Assembly: GCA_910580075.1 (NCBI GenBank)
Contig: CAJTVR010000035.1
Coordinates: forward strand, 1-43,827
Length of the DNA stretch: 43,827 bases
Origin: an uncultured Eubacterium sp.
GTDB lineage: Bacteria; Bacillota; Clostridia; Lachnospirales; Lachnospiraceae
Direction of reading: 5' to 3'
Shown here piece by piece: positions 24,705 to 34,456 of this stretch (the stretch's first letter is position 1; each line of letters starts with the position of its first letter). Under the pieces are notes generated by a model. The model did no database searches. It saw nothing but the letters and a program-made list of their open reading frames with translations, and had not been told where the DNA came from. Position numbers and translations under genes: made by a program.

Positions 24705-25217
24705 ATGAAACAGGAGAACAGGGAATTATTTCGCACATTTGAATCTTTTCGCAAACTCAATGTTTCTTCTATTCTTCCGAATCTGACGCACGGTGAATTT
24801 GCAATTTTAAAAGCAGTCAGCTGCTGTATGAATGAGAGTGGAAAAGAATCAGACAAGCAGTCAGAAATCAGAATATCAGATATCGTAAAACATTTAAAGA
24901 TACCGGCTCCGGCAGTTTCAAGGACAATGAATTCTTTAGAAGAACGAGGATTTATTATTCGTACCGTAAATAAAAAAGACCGCAGAAATATATCAGTCAG
25001 CCTGACAGAACAGGGAGCGGACAGGCTGGCAGAAGCAGAGCAGATACTGGAAGAATTTCAGGAATCAGTATTCGGCAGCATGGGCACAGAAAATATGCAT
25101 AGGCTTATTAAGTATTTTCAGAAACTGCAGGAAGTCATGGAAAAGGAAATTGAGCTGAGAAAATACAGGAAAGAGGCGGACTATAAAGAGAATGAATCTG
25201 ACGAAAAGAAAGGGTGA
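24705..25217 (+). CDS. MarR family transcriptional regulator (170 aa)
   Basis: A winged helix with the MarR pattern: GEFAILKAV, RISDIVKHLKIPAPAVSRTMNSLEERGFIIRT, the wing DRRNISVSLTEQG, and helical dimerisation segments at both ends. The ATG at 24705 is preferred because AAAGGAAGG lies upstream; the frame is open to 24684. Its stop overlaps or lies 8 bp before the exporter start. It probably represses the exporter operon through the palindrome at 24165-24187. Confidence 0.93.
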   Translation: MKQENRELFRTFESFRKLNVSSILPNLTHGEFAILKAVSCCMNESGKESDKQSEIRISDIVKHLKIPAPAVSRTMNSLEERGFIIRTVNKKDRRNISVSLTEQGADRLAEAEQILEEFQESVFGSMGTENMHRLIKYFQKLQEVMEKEIELRKYRKEADYKENESDEKKG

Positions 25218-25225
25218 ATAAGATT

Positions 25226-27547
25226 ATGATAAACATTTTTAAAAATATGATTCCATACTGGAAAACAGTGCTCGTTATTTTTGTGCTGCTGATGGTGCAG
25301 GCATACTGTGACTTGTCACTGCCGCAGTATACGTCAGATATGATTGATACAGGTATCCAGAATCAGGGAACAGCACATATTCTGCCTGAAAAAATAACAG
25401 AGGAAGAGTTTCAGCTGGCAGAGCTGTTTATGACTCCGGAAGAAAGGCAGCAGTGGGAAGACAGCTATGAAAGTACACAGGATACTTATACACTGCGGAT
25501 TACAGACGAGCAAAAATTAGAGGAACTGGATGAAACGCTGCTGTTACCTGTCATTTTAAACCAGCAGATGGCTAATATGCAGGAAAACGAATTTAAAGAT
25601 ATGATTGCACAGAGCATGCCGGAAGAAATGAAAGCAGAGCTGCCAAAGCAGATTTGGGATATGTCAGCAGAAGAAATCTGCCAGATGATGAAGATGGATT
25701 TGAACATATATGAAGCTGAAGATGAAGACGGAAACAATGCTTTTTATGTCGATGTGCGCCCTATGCTGCAGCAGATGGCAGATGCAGGACAGATGACACA
25801 AGATCAGCTGCTGCAGTCAAGAGAGCCGCTTCAGCAGATGGCGGAATCAATGGGAAACAGCACACTGTTATCCATGGGGATTTCCTATGCAGTTTCGTGC
25901 AGCAGAGCAGCCGGGGTTGAGACCGATGCTGTACAGATGAATTATTTATGGAAACAGGGCGGCAAAATGTTTTTGATGGCGCTGCTGATGTTATGTGTAT
26001 CAGTCGGCACGGGATATTTGTCTGCAAAAGCAGGAGCCGGCATAGGACGCGATTTAAGGAAAAATATATTTTCGAAAGTAGCCGGGTTTTCAAATGCAGA
26101 GATGGATCGTTTTTCGACAGCTTCTTTAATTACAAGGAGCACAAACGATATCCAGCAGATTCAGATGGTGACTGTTATGCTGCTGCGCATCGTACTGTAT
26201 GCACCGGTTCTGGGAATCGGGGGTATCTATAAGGTCATACAGACAGGTGCACATATGGGCTGGATTATTATACTGGCAGTTATGCTGATTCTTGGATTTG
26301 TGCTGCTGCTGATGAGTACTGCAATGCCGAAATTTAAAATGATGCAGAAACTGGTAGATGAACTGAACCTTGTATCCAGGGAAATTCTGACAGGATTACC
26401 AGTGATCCGGGCATTTGGTCGGGAAAAGAAGGAAGAAGAGCGGCTTGAACAGGCAAACCGCAGACTGACAAAGACCCAGCTGTTTACAAATCGTGTTATG
26501 ACGTTTATGATGCCAGGCATGATGCTGATTATGTACTGTGTTACGCTTCTGATTGTATGGGTGTCTGCACAAAGGATTGACAGCGGCAGCATGCAGGTAG
26601 GAGCAATGACGGCATTTATTACATATTCCATGCAGATTGTCATGTCGTTTCTGATGCTGACAATGATGTCGATTATGCTGCCGAGAGCGGGAGTTGCAGC
26701 GGAACGTATCGATGAAGTACTTCATACGCAGACGAGTATTCATGATCCGGTGCAGCCAAAACAGCTGACACAGCAAAAGGGAGTTTTAAAGTTCTCCCAT
26801 GTAAATTTCCGTTATCCGGGAGCAAATGAAGATGTGCTGAAAGATATTGATTTTACAGCAGAACCGGGAAAGACAACGGCGATTATCGGAAGTACGGGAT
26901 GCGGAAAATCGACGCTTGTCAATCTGATTCCGAGATTTTATGATATTACTTCCGGTGAGATTACTTTAGACGGTGTCGATATCCGGGAAATTTCGAAAAA
27001 GCAGCTGAGAGATGGCATCGGCTTTGTGCCGCAGAAGGCAGTTCTGTTTTCCGGCACGATAGCTTCGAATCTGCGTTTTGGAAGGCCGGATGCCAGTGAA
27101 AATGAAATAAAACAGGCAGCAGAAATCGCACAGGCAGCAGAATTTATTGAAGAAAAAGACCAGAAGTATGAAAGCCATACCGCGCAGGGCGGCAGCAATG
27201 TATCCGGCGGACAGAAACAGCGTCTTGCGATAGCGCGGGCGATTGTAAAGAAACCTCGAATATTTGTATTTGACGACAGTTTTTCAGCGCTGGATATGAA
27301 GACAGATGCAAAACTGAGGGAAGCCTTGAGCAGCCAGGTGAAAGACAGCACGGTAATTATAGTGGCACAGAGAATCAGTACAATACTGCATGCAGATCAG
27401 ATTTTAGTGCTGGATGACGGAAAAATTGCTGGCAGGGGAACACACAGCCAGCTGCTGAAACAATGCGAAGTTTATCAGCAGATTGCACATTCACAGCTGT
27501 CTGAAAAAGAACTTGCCCAGGCGGACGGGAAGGAGGCGTTTGCTTAA
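25226..27547 (+). CDS. Heterodimeric ABC exporter, subunit with non-canonical ATP site (773 aa)
   Basis: A fused membrane and ATPase subunit of the multidrug (LmrCD/TM287-288-like) group. Walker A is GSTGCGKST, the signature is SGGQKQR, and Walker B is FVFDDSFSALD, where Asp replaces the catalytic Glu, as in degenerate-site subunits. Between the first and second membrane helices (about residues 45-230) there is a long polar insert predicted to be outside, with many Met, Gln and Glu residues. The ATG at 25226 is chosen over the GTG at 25214 that overlaps the marR stop. It is coupled to the next subunit (TAATG). Confidence 0.93.
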   Translation: MINIFKNMIPYWKTVLVIFVLLMVQAYCDLSLPQYTSDMIDTGIQNQGTAHILPEKITEEEFQLAELFMTPEERQQWEDSYESTQDTYTLRITDEQKLEELDETLLLPVILNQQMANMQENEFKDMIAQSMPEEMKAELPKQIWDMSAEEICQMMKMDLNIYEAEDEDGNNAFYVDVRPMLQQMADAGQMTQDQLLQSREPLQQMAESMGNSTLLSMGISYAVSCSRAAGVETDAVQMNYLWKQGGKMFLMALLMLCVSVGTGYLSAKAGAGIGRDLRKNIFSKVAGFSNAEMDRFSTASLITRSTNDIQQIQMVTVMLLRIVLYAPVLGIGGIYKVIQTGAHMGWIIILAVMLILGFVLLLMSTAMPKFKMMQKLVDELNLVSREILTGLPVIRAFGREKKEEERLEQANRRLTKTQLFTNRVMTFMMPGMMLIMYCVTLLIVWVSAQRIDSGSMQVGAMTAFITYSMQIVMSFLMLTMMSIMLPRAGVAAERIDEVLHTQTSIHDPVQPKQLTQQKGVLKFSHVNFRYPGANEDVLKDIDFTAEPGKTTAIIGSTGCGKSTLVNLIPRFYDITSGEITLDGVDIREISKKQLRDGIGFVPQKAVLFSGTIASNLRFGRPDASENEIKQAAEIAQAAEFIEEKDQKYESHTAQGGSNVSGGQKQRLAIARAIVKKPRIFVFDDSFSALDMKTDAKLREALSSQVKDSTVIIVAQRISTILHADQILVLDDGKIAGRGTHSQLLKQCEVYQQIAHSQLSEKELAQADGKEAFA

Positions 27548-29415
27548 TGGATCAGGATAAGGAGTATAAAGCACAGCCGCGCAGACATGGACATGGCCCG
27601 ATGGGACACGGTCCTATGGGAAGCGGGGAAAAAGCAAAAGACTTTAAAGGATCATTCCAAAAGCTGCTTGCATATATGGGAAGATATAAAATTGCGATTT
27701 TATTTGTTATGATTCTTGCAACAGTATCGACTATATTTTCGGTAGCAGGGCCAAAAGTAATGGCAAATGCCACGAATGCACTGTTTGACGGGCTGATGCG
27801 CAAAGTGGCTGGAACCGGAGGAATTGATTTTGATTATATTGCGAAAGTGCTGCTGTTTACACTGGTACTTTATCTGTTCAGCTCTGTTGTCAGCTTTTTT
27901 CAGGGATGGGTTATGACATCTGTGTCGCAGAAAATCTGCTACAGAATCCGAAAGGAAATTTCTGAAAAGATCAACCGCATGCCGATGAAATACTTTGAAA
28001 GCCTTACATATGGCGAAGTGCTTTCGAGGATTACGAATGATGTAGATACGCTTGGCATGGGCCTGAATCAGAGTGTGACACAGATTATTACATCTTTTGC
28101 GACGCTCATCGGAACACTGGCAATGATGATTTCCATTTCACCGCTGATGACACTGATTGCGCTGGTGATTCTTCCGGTATCAGCAGCACTGATATCAGCT
28201 GTGATTAAGTTTTCTCAGAAATATTTCCGTACGCAGCAGGAATATCTGGGCTATATCAATGGGCAGGTAGAAGAAACGTACAGCGGACATCTGGTCATTC
28301 AGGCATTTAATAAAGAAGAGGAAACAGTACAGAAATTTCTGGAAACAAATGATGTATTATATGAATCAGCCTGGAAATCGCAGTTTTTGTCCGGCCTGAT
28401 GCAGCCAGTTATGACATTTGTAGGGAATATCGGATATGCAGGAGTAGCAATTGCAGGCGGTATTCTTGCAGTCCGGGAAATCATAGGAATTGGTGATATT
28501 CAGGCATTTATCCAGTATGTCAAGCAGTTTACACAGCCAATCCAGCAGATAGCACAGATTATCAATCAGGTACAGTCTATGACAGCGGCTGCTGAGCGGG
28601 TGTTTGAATTTCTGGAAGAGGAAGAAGAATCACAGACCGTACAGAATCCGGTTACATTCAGCAGTATCCGGGGCGAGGTAAAGTTCAGCCATATCCGTTT
28701 TGGATATCATGAAAACCAGATCATTATCAAAGACTTTAGTGCAGAAGTTAAACCAGGACAGAAGATTGCGATTGTCGGCCCGACAGGAGCCGGAAAGACA
28801 ACGATGGTAAAACTGCTGATGCGTTTTTATGATGTGAACGAGGGAAGCATTCAGCTGGATGGACATGATATCAGAGACTTTAACCGAAGGGAACTGCGCG
28901 ACTGCTTTGGAATGGTTTTGCAGGATACATGGCTGTTTAAAGGAACGATTATGGAAAATATCCGCTACGGGCGTCTGGATGCAACAGATGATGAAGTTAT
29001 CGCAGCGGCAAAAGCAGCTCATGCACACCACTTTATTCAGACACTGCCAGGCGGTTATGAAATGGAGCTGAATGAAGATGCCAGCAATGTATCACAGGGA
29101 CAGAAACAGCTTCTGACAATCGCAAGAGCGATTCTTGCAGATAACCGTGTGCTGATCCTGGATGAAGCGACGTCTTCCGTAGATACCCGGACTGAAATCC
29201 GTATACAGAAAGCAATGGATAACCTGATGAAAGGCAGAACTAGTTTTATTATTGCGCACAGGCTGTCTACAATTAAGAACGCAGATCTGATCCTGGTGAT
29301 GAAGGATGGAGATATTATCGAACAGGGCAGTCACGAACAGCTGCTGGAAAATCATGGATTTTATGCGGATCTGTATAATTCACAGTTTGAAATGTTACCA
29401 TGTACCAGCATTTAA
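27547..29415 (+). CDS. Heterodimeric ABC exporter, subunit with canonical ATP site (622 aa)
   Basis: Six membrane helices (about 50-340) with the coupling segment typical of ABC exporters (MKYFESLTYGEVLSRITNDVD), then the ATPase domain with Walker A GPTGAGKTT, signature VSQGQKQ, Walker B VLILDEATSSVD (catalytic Glu present) and H-loop AHRLST. The N-terminus is unusually basic, with His/Gly/Pro/Met (RRHGHGPMGHGPMG). It partners the upstream subunit and would extrude hydrophobic drugs or lipids. The substrate is not known. Confidence 0.94.
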   Translation: MDQDKEYKAQPRRHGHGPMGHGPMGSGEKAKDFKGSFQKLLAYMGRYKIAILFVMILATVSTIFSVAGPKVMANATNALFDGLMRKVAGTGGIDFDYIAKVLLFTLVLYLFSSVVSFFQGWVMTSVSQKICYRIRKEISEKINRMPMKYFESLTYGEVLSRITNDVDTLGMGLNQSVTQIITSFATLIGTLAMMISISPLMTLIALVILPVSAALISAVIKFSQKYFRTQQEYLGYINGQVEETYSGHLVIQAFNKEEETVQKFLETNDVLYESAWKSQFLSGLMQPVMTFVGNIGYAGVAIAGGILAVREIIGIGDIQAFIQYVKQFTQPIQQIAQIINQVQSMTAAAERVFEFLEEEEESQTVQNPVTFSSIRGEVKFSHIRFGYHENQIIIKDFSAEVKPGQKIAIVGPTGAGKTTMVKLLMRFYDVNEGSIQLDGHDIRDFNRRELRDCFGMVLQDTWLFKGTIMENIRYGRLDATDDEVIAAAKAAHAHHFIQTLPGGYEMELNEDASNVSQGQKQLLTIARAILADNRVLILDEATSSVDTRTEIRIQKAMDNLMKGRTSFIIAHRLSTIKNADLILVMKDGDIIEQGSHEQLLENHGFYADLYNSQFEMLPCTSI

Positions 29416-29439
29416 CAGGATGTTTTCTTCCAGGAAACA

Positions 29440-29468
29440 TTGTGTTTTCACCATAATCCTGTTACAAT
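29440..29468 (+). promoter_or_regulatory. Promoter of the NfeD-like gene
   Basis: TTGTGT (29440-29445), a 17-nt spacer and TACAAT (29463-29468). A short hairpin, ATGTTTTC with GGAAACAT at about 29420-29440, just after the exporter stop may act as its terminator. Confidence 0.55.
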
Positions 29469-29594
29469 AGTAGAAACGGATAAGGCTGTCTGTATCAGGA
29501 AGCCACAGACAATGATGCAGAATGACTTTTATAGGCTGTGCATACAATGAAGAACAGACGCAAATCCGTCCAGGATGGAAGGGGTGGGTAACAT

Positions 29595-30050
29595 ATGAAT
29601 GAAATTTTAAGGTCGCCGGTATTTATATGGCTGGCATTTATGATTGTCTTTATTGTTGTAGAAATTATTACAGTCGGACTTACGAGTATATGGTTTGCTG
29701 GCGGGGCGTTTACAGCGCTGCTGGCTGCACTGGCTGGGCTTTCCCCAGTCTTGCAGACGGTCTCCTTTTTTGCAGTATCGCTTATTCTATTATTTTTTAC
29801 CAGGCCGTTTGTATTAAAATATGTGAAACCTCATAATGTCAAAACTAATTATGAAGATGTGATAGGAAGAGAAGTTCAGGTCACCAGACGTATCGATAAC
29901 CGGGCACAAACAGGTACTGCTGTATGCAATGGACTAGAATGGACGGCAAGAAGCGTAGACGACGGGATTGTGATTGAAGCCGGAGAGACAGCTGTTGCAG
30001 TAGAAATTAAGGGGGTAAAACTGTTTGTGAAACCTATTAAAGAAGTTTAA
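29595..30050 (+). CDS. NfeD family membrane protein, short form (151 aa)
   Basis: Two to three membrane helices (about 12-32, 35-52 and 55-72) followed by an OB-fold domain (DVIGREVQVTRRIDNRAQTGTAVCNGLEWTARS, ending VEIKGVKLFVKP). This is the short NfeD class without the serine protease domain. In many Firmicutes it sits next to an SPFH/flotillin gene; none is present here. The partner may be encoded elsewhere. Confidence 0.9.
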   Translation: MNEILRSPVFIWLAFMIVFIVVEIITVGLTSIWFAGGAFTALLAALAGLSPVLQTVSFFAVSLILLFFTRPFVLKYVKPHNVKTNYEDVIGREVQVTRRIDNRAQTGTAVCNGLEWTARSVDDGIVIEAGETAVAVEIKGVKLFVKPIKEV

Positions 30051-30240
30051 AGAAGAAGCTGAAGAAAAAGAGGTATAAAGAAGAAGCTGAAAAAAAGAGA
30101 TTACAGAAGAGACTTCAAAAAAGAGGCTTAAAGAAGAAACTAAAAAAGAGATTACAGAAGAAAAATTAAAAATAGATTTAAAAAAGAATCTGAAGAAAAA
30201 TAGGTTAAAAGCAGAAGATCAAAAAGAAAAATAAAAAGGA
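30040..30240 (+). repeat. Degenerate A/G-rich repeats starting at the nfeD-like stop
   Basis: AAAGAAG (with TTTAAAGAAGAAGCTGAAG at the gene end) recurs with changes in steps of about 25-45 nt: AAAGAAGAAGCTGAA, GATTACAGAAGA and AAAAAGAGGCTTAAAGAAG. It is another intergenic stretch built from the end of the preceding gene. Confidence 0.65.
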
Positions 30241-30278
30241 TTTATTAAAGCGAGACTGAAATTAAGAGGAAGAGACAA

Positions 30279-31259
30279 ATGCCGGGTTTTACAACACATT
30301 ATTTATTTGGAGTAAACAATATAAGAAAGCTGAGGAATGAATATGTATGCGGAACAGTACTGCAAAGTATCGAACGGTATAAAACGGTATTTCAGCTGGG
30401 GCTGCAGGGACCAGATATTTTTTTCTATCATCTGGCGTCCCAGCTGAGGAAAATCAGACCGGGATCAATTGTGCATACAAGATGGACGGGCGATTTTCTG
30501 AAATGCCTGATTGAAGCGCGGGAAATTTTTCTGACAGAAGAAGAACAGCAGGCTGCACAGGCATATTCGGCTGGCTTTATTGGGCATTATGTACTGGATC
30601 TGCATATGCATCCGTATGTTTACGGACGGACTGGCAGTGGAGAGGAACTTAAGAAAAAAGGATATGCGCATCATATCGGACTGGAAACAGATATTGATGC
30701 CGCACTGCTGATGCGGTATGCGAAGTGCTGTCCATCAGGATTTCCTTACTGGAAAGCGATTGCTTTTGATGCAAAAACACGGGAAACAGTTTCGAACGTG
30801 TTGTTTTATGCATATAATATGGTGTTTCCGGAACTGGCGCTGAGTCAAAGATTTTTATCTGCAGGAGTCAGATCTATGCAGATTGGGACCAGGCTGACAT
30901 ATAATCCGTATAATTATAAGCGCCAGGTCTTAGCAACGGCGGAACGGCTTTTCACAGGCCGGCTTCATATATCTCCGGTGATTCCTAGCGATGATATGCA
31001 GTGCTGTAAAGATCCGCTGAATCTGGAGCACAGGCGGTGGAAACATCCATGGAAACCGGAAGAAGTGTGTACAGACAGTGTTCCGCAGATCATAAAAAAA
31101 GCCTCCCTGTATTACCAGAAGGCTTTGAAAAATCTAAACTGCCTGTATGAGGCAGATCCATACGGCGGCCAGTACGAAAAGCTGATGAACCAGCTGTGCC
31201 AGTTTCTGGGACACAAATCATATCATACCGGACTCGACTGGATACTTGGAGAAAGATAA
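30279..31259 (+). CDS. Zinc-dependent phospholipase C family protein (326 aa)
   Basis: The opening MPGFTTHYLFG, followed by GLQGPDIFFY, IVHT, AGFIGHYVLDLHMHPYVYG and HHIGLETDID, gives the His/Asp ligands expected of the zinc phospholipase C/S1-P1 nuclease-like fold (PF00882 group). There is no signal peptide, unlike clostridial alpha-toxin, so this is the cytoplasmic housekeeping type often seen in Lachnospiraceae. GAGGAAGAG precedes the ATG. Its last 37 bp overlap the convergent dehydrogenase gene. Confidence 0.88.
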   Translation: MPGFTTHYLFGVNNIRKLRNEYVCGTVLQSIERYKTVFQLGLQGPDIFFYHLASQLRKIRPGSIVHTRWTGDFLKCLIEAREIFLTEEEQQAAQAYSAGFIGHYVLDLHMHPYVYGRTGSGEELKKKGYAHHIGLETDIDAALLMRYAKCCPSGFPYWKAIAFDAKTRETVSNVLFYAYNMVFPELALSQRFLSAGVRSMQIGTRLTYNPYNYKRQVLATAERLFTGRLHISPVIPSDDMQCCKDPLNLEHRRWKHPWKPEEVCTDSVPQIIKKASLYYQKALKNLNCLYEADPYGGQYEKLMNQLCQFLGHKSYHTGLDWILGER

Positions 31260-32191
31260 GAATTCTGAAATTCCTCGATCTGATGCCATATGATATCCAT
31301 CAGGCGGCTGCGTGTCTCAATACCTGCCCAGGCAATGTGAGGTGTAATCAGCAGCTTCCGGCTGTCTTTGACTGTTAAGAGCGGATTGTCAGCACGCATT
31401 GGCTCTGAACATAATACATCCAGAGCGGCAGCTGCCAGTTCATCTGCATTTAATGCATCAGCAAGATCCTGTTCTACAACAATCGGCCCGCGGCCCAGAT
31501 TTAAAAAGTATGCACTTTTTTTCATCTTTTTAAATGCCTCACGGTTCATCAGCCCTTCTGTCCGGTCTGTCAGCGGTGCATGGACAGAGATGATATCTGA
31601 CTGTGACAGCAGTTCATCAAAAGAAACACGTTCATAAGCGGGCTGGTTATTTTTACCAGAAGAAGAATAGTAAATAACACGGCATCCAAACAGGGATGCG
31701 ATTTGTGCAACTCTCTGGCCGATTGCACCGAGTCCGATAATACCCCATGTCATACCGCTTATTTCATGAAATACATTGGAAAAATGTGTAAACGTCGTAT
31801 TGTCTATATATGCTCCGCTTTTTACATAATTATCATAATAAGGAAGTTTTTCAAATAAGTAAAACAGCATGGCAAAGGTATGCTGAGTCACACATTCTGT
31901 AGAATACCCGGCTACGTTGCGCCATTCAATGCCGCGTCTGGCTAAATAGTCCTTATCCAGATTATTTGTGCCGGTTGCAGTCACACAGATCAGCTTTAAG
32001 TGTGAGGCTTTTTCCAGCGTATAGGAGTCGGCCCTCATTTTGTTCAGTATCAGGATATCAGCATCTGTAATTCGTTCACGCATTTCTTCCGGGGTAGAAA
32101 ATCCATAATAAGTCACAGTTCCAAGTTTAGAAAAAGAGGTTAGATCAATATCTCTGCCGATTGTATCGGCATCAAGAAAAACAATATTCAT
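31223..32191 (-). CDS. D-2-hydroxyacid dehydrogenase (322 aa)
   Basis: NAD-binding motif GIIGLGAIGQRVAQ at about 145-158, and the catalytic set of Arg (in the TGTNNLD region and LGRGPIV), Glu (CSEPM) and His (ITPHIAWAG). The family includes glycerate, lactate and hydroxyisocaproate dehydrogenases; the substrate cannot be fixed here. The start at 32191 has AAAGGAA upstream; the frame is open six codons further. It is convergent with the phospholipase-like gene and overlaps its 3' end. Confidence 0.92.
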   Translation of the reverse strand: MNIVFLDADTIGRDIDLTSFSKLGTVTYYGFSTPEEMRERITDADILILNKMRADSYTLEKASHLKLICVTATGTNNLDKDYLARRGIEWRNVAGYSTECVTQHTFAMLFYLFEKLPYYDNYVKSGAYIDNTTFTHFSNVFHEISGMTWGIIGLGAIGQRVAQIASLFGCRVIYYSSSGKNNQPAYERVSFDELLSQSDIISVHAPLTDRTEGLMNREAFKKMKKSAYFLNLGRGPIVVEQDLADALNADELAAAALDVLCSEPMRADNPLLTVKDSRKLLITPHIAWAGIETRSRLMDIIWHQIEEFQNSYLSPSIQSSPV

Positions 32192-32209
32192 GGCTGTAGT
32201 TCCTTTCAA

Positions 32210-32586
32210 AAATAATTGTATTTGCGTATTTGACAGAATTCAAGAAAGATTATAAGAGAAAACAGATGCTTTCGTCAATCATATTTGAAGATATCAATAA
32301 CGGTGATAGAAAAAGGCGGATAATATGATTATTATTGTGTTTGGTAAAATATTAAATCATAATAATAGAAAAGCAGATTATGGATACTTTGTATATGCGC
32401 AGGTTCTTATGCGCAGAATACAGATATAATTTTCCGGATAGCAGAACGATAAGATTTTGATTCCAAAATTTGGAAAAAGCCTTAAAATAATATGTAAACT
32501 ATGATATACTGATATATTATATCATCAAAAATCCGTCGCAATCGAGTGTTTGCAAACTACAGCAATGGACCGGGAGATCTGACTAT
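32210..32586. other. AT-rich intergenic region with flippase promoter and a palindrome
   Basis: This is the gap between divergent genes. A palindrome TTCCAAA-A-TTTGGAA lies at 32461-32475, 6 bp before a weak -35 (TTAAAA, 32482-32487), a 17-nt spacer and TATACT (32505-32510), which would serve the flippase gene. The palindrome may be an operator. I see no further ORF. Confidence 0.5.
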
Positions 32587-34194
32587 ATGGCTGAAAAAAG
32601 AAGAAATGTACTGCTTCAGGGAGGGATACTGGCCGGGGCAGGCATTATAACAAAAGTAATTGGATTTGCGTACCGTCTTCCAATGGGGAATATGATGGGA
32701 GAGGAAGGGAACGGGCTGTATTCAGTGGCGTTTGGTATTTATGGGATTGCTCTGACCATATCATCTTATAGTCTGCCTCTGGCAGTGTCTAAGATGATAT
32801 CAGCCAGGCTTGCAAAAGGAGAGTACCAGAATATGCGCAGAGTGCTTGCGAATGCCCTGGTCTATGCGCTGATTGCAGGGCTTTTGGCTATGAATGTACT
32901 GTATTTTGGAGCTGGTGTTCTGGAGCAGCTGTATAACCGCCCGGGGATAGAAAAACCGCTGCGTGTATTAGCTCCGACAACTTTTATTGTAGCGCTGCTT
33001 GGCGTATTCCGGGGATATTTCCAGGGTCATGGGGAGATGATCTCCACTTCTGTGTCACAGATACTGGAACAGATTGTGAATGCAGTGGTCAGTGTATTTG
33101 CTACATGGCAGTTTATGCGGATGTATTCGGGCAGAGAAGACGCTTCTGCTTATGGTGCGGCAGGCGGGACGCTCGGGACACTGGCAGGGGCATTTATTGC
33201 ACTCATATTTATTATGTATCTGTTTGTGGCAAATCATAAGCGGTACCGGCACAGACCCAATCCGAAGGAACAGCTGGAGTCTGGAGCACAGATCTATAAG
33301 GCTTTGTTTTTAACGATTATTCCGGTTATACTGAGTCAGACAATTTATCAGATCGGATATACCATTGATGATATTATGTTTGGCCAGCTGATGGAGCATA
33401 AAGGTTTTACGGATCAGGTTGTTGCTTCTTTGCAGGGTGTATATAATACGCAGTATAACCAGCTGATAAATCTGCCGGTGGCCATTGCTACAGCTATGGC
33501 GGCGTCTACGCTTCCAAGCATTGTATTGTCCAGGATGCAGAATGATATGAGAGGCATGCATCAGAAGATTACTCAGGTGATAAAAGTAAATATGGTTATC
33601 GCGTTTCCGTCAGCAGTAGGTCTTGCTGTGTTAGCAGAGCCATTTATGCAGATGCTGTTTCCAAGCCTGGTGACTTATCGTCCGCAGGCAGTTATGCTAT
33701 TAATGACCGGTTCAAGTGCAGTCATTTTTTATGCGCTGTCAACATTAACGACTTCCATACTGCAGGGGAATAATTACATGAAGCTGCCAGTGATTCACTC
33801 TGCAGTTTCATTGGGAATTCATATTGTGCTTCTGGGGATACTGCTGGCATTTACAGATTTAGGGATTTATGCACTGGTTATCTGTAATGTGCTTTTTCCG
33901 CTTGTAGTAAGTGCATTAAACTGTCGTTCTATAGGGCGTAATGTGGGATACCGGTGGGAATTTCTCAACACTTTTATAAAACCGTTTCTGGCATCGGCGG
34001 CTATGGGAATTGTTGCCTTTGCAATTTATCAGGAACTTGGGTCTGCTTTTCATAATGTGTATATTGTTTCAATCATTGCGTTTGGAGCGGCAGTGATTGT
34101 GTATGGAGTAGTCATTCTGCAGATACGGTGCTTTAGTGAAGAAGAACTGGAATCTATACCAGGAGGAAAAATTTTGAGCCGTCTGATAATTTGA
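32587..34194 (+). CDS. MATE/MurJ-type polysaccharide flippase, SpoVB-like (535 aa)
   Basis: Fourteen membrane segments in the oligosaccharidyl-lipid flippase pattern. It starts with LLQGGILAGAGIITKVIGFAYRLPMGNMMG and an early EGNGLYSVAFGIY motif, typical of the SpoVB/YtgP branch of the MurJ superfamily. Such proteins move lipid-linked cell wall or polysaccharide precursors across the membrane; SpoVB is needed for spore cortex. The neighbouring spoVT is also a sporulation gene. I cannot choose between SpoVB and YtgP from sequence alone. Confidence 0.9.
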   Translation: MAEKRRNVLLQGGILAGAGIITKVIGFAYRLPMGNMMGEEGNGLYSVAFGIYGIALTISSYSLPLAVSKMISARLAKGEYQNMRRVLANALVYALIAGLLAMNVLYFGAGVLEQLYNRPGIEKPLRVLAPTTFIVALLGVFRGYFQGHGEMISTSVSQILEQIVNAVVSVFATWQFMRMYSGREDASAYGAAGGTLGTLAGAFIALIFIMYLFVANHKRYRHRPNPKEQLESGAQIYKALFLTIIPVILSQTIYQIGYTIDDIMFGQLMEHKGFTDQVVASLQGVYNTQYNQLINLPVAIATAMAASTLPSIVLSRMQNDMRGMHQKITQVIKVNMVIAFPSAVGLAVLAEPFMQMLFPSLVTYRPQAVMLLMTGSSAVIFYALSTLTTSILQGNNYMKLPVIHSAVSLGIHIVLLGILLAFTDLGIYALVICNVLFPLVVSALNCRSIGRNVGYRWEFLNTFIKPFLASAAMGIVAFAIYQELGSAFHNVYIVSIIAFGAAVIVYGVVILQIRCFSEEELESIPGGKILSRLII

Positions 34195-34245
34195 TAGTAA
34201 GAAAAAAATTAAAATTTAAATAAAGATAGTATTTTTGGGAAGTTT

Positions 34246-34277
34246 AAGGCTGCCTTTTCTATTATTTTGGCGGCTTT
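34246..34277 (+). terminator. Possible terminator after the flippase gene
   Basis: AAGGCTGCC and GGCGGCTTT form a 9-bp stem with two wobbles and a T-rich loop. There is only a short T run after it, so it is a weak call. Confidence 0.4.
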
Positions 34278-34456
34278 AATATAGAAACTGCTGGAATGCA
34301 GATTTGCCAGATGGTAAATTCAGACACAGATGCTGGAGAATGATTTCCATATTAAAATACACCAATTAAGCACATGGAGTGCGATGTATAAAAAAAGGTA
34401 TTTTACAGATACTACAACGGCATAAAGTAAAATCTGTATATGGAGGAATTTATCAT

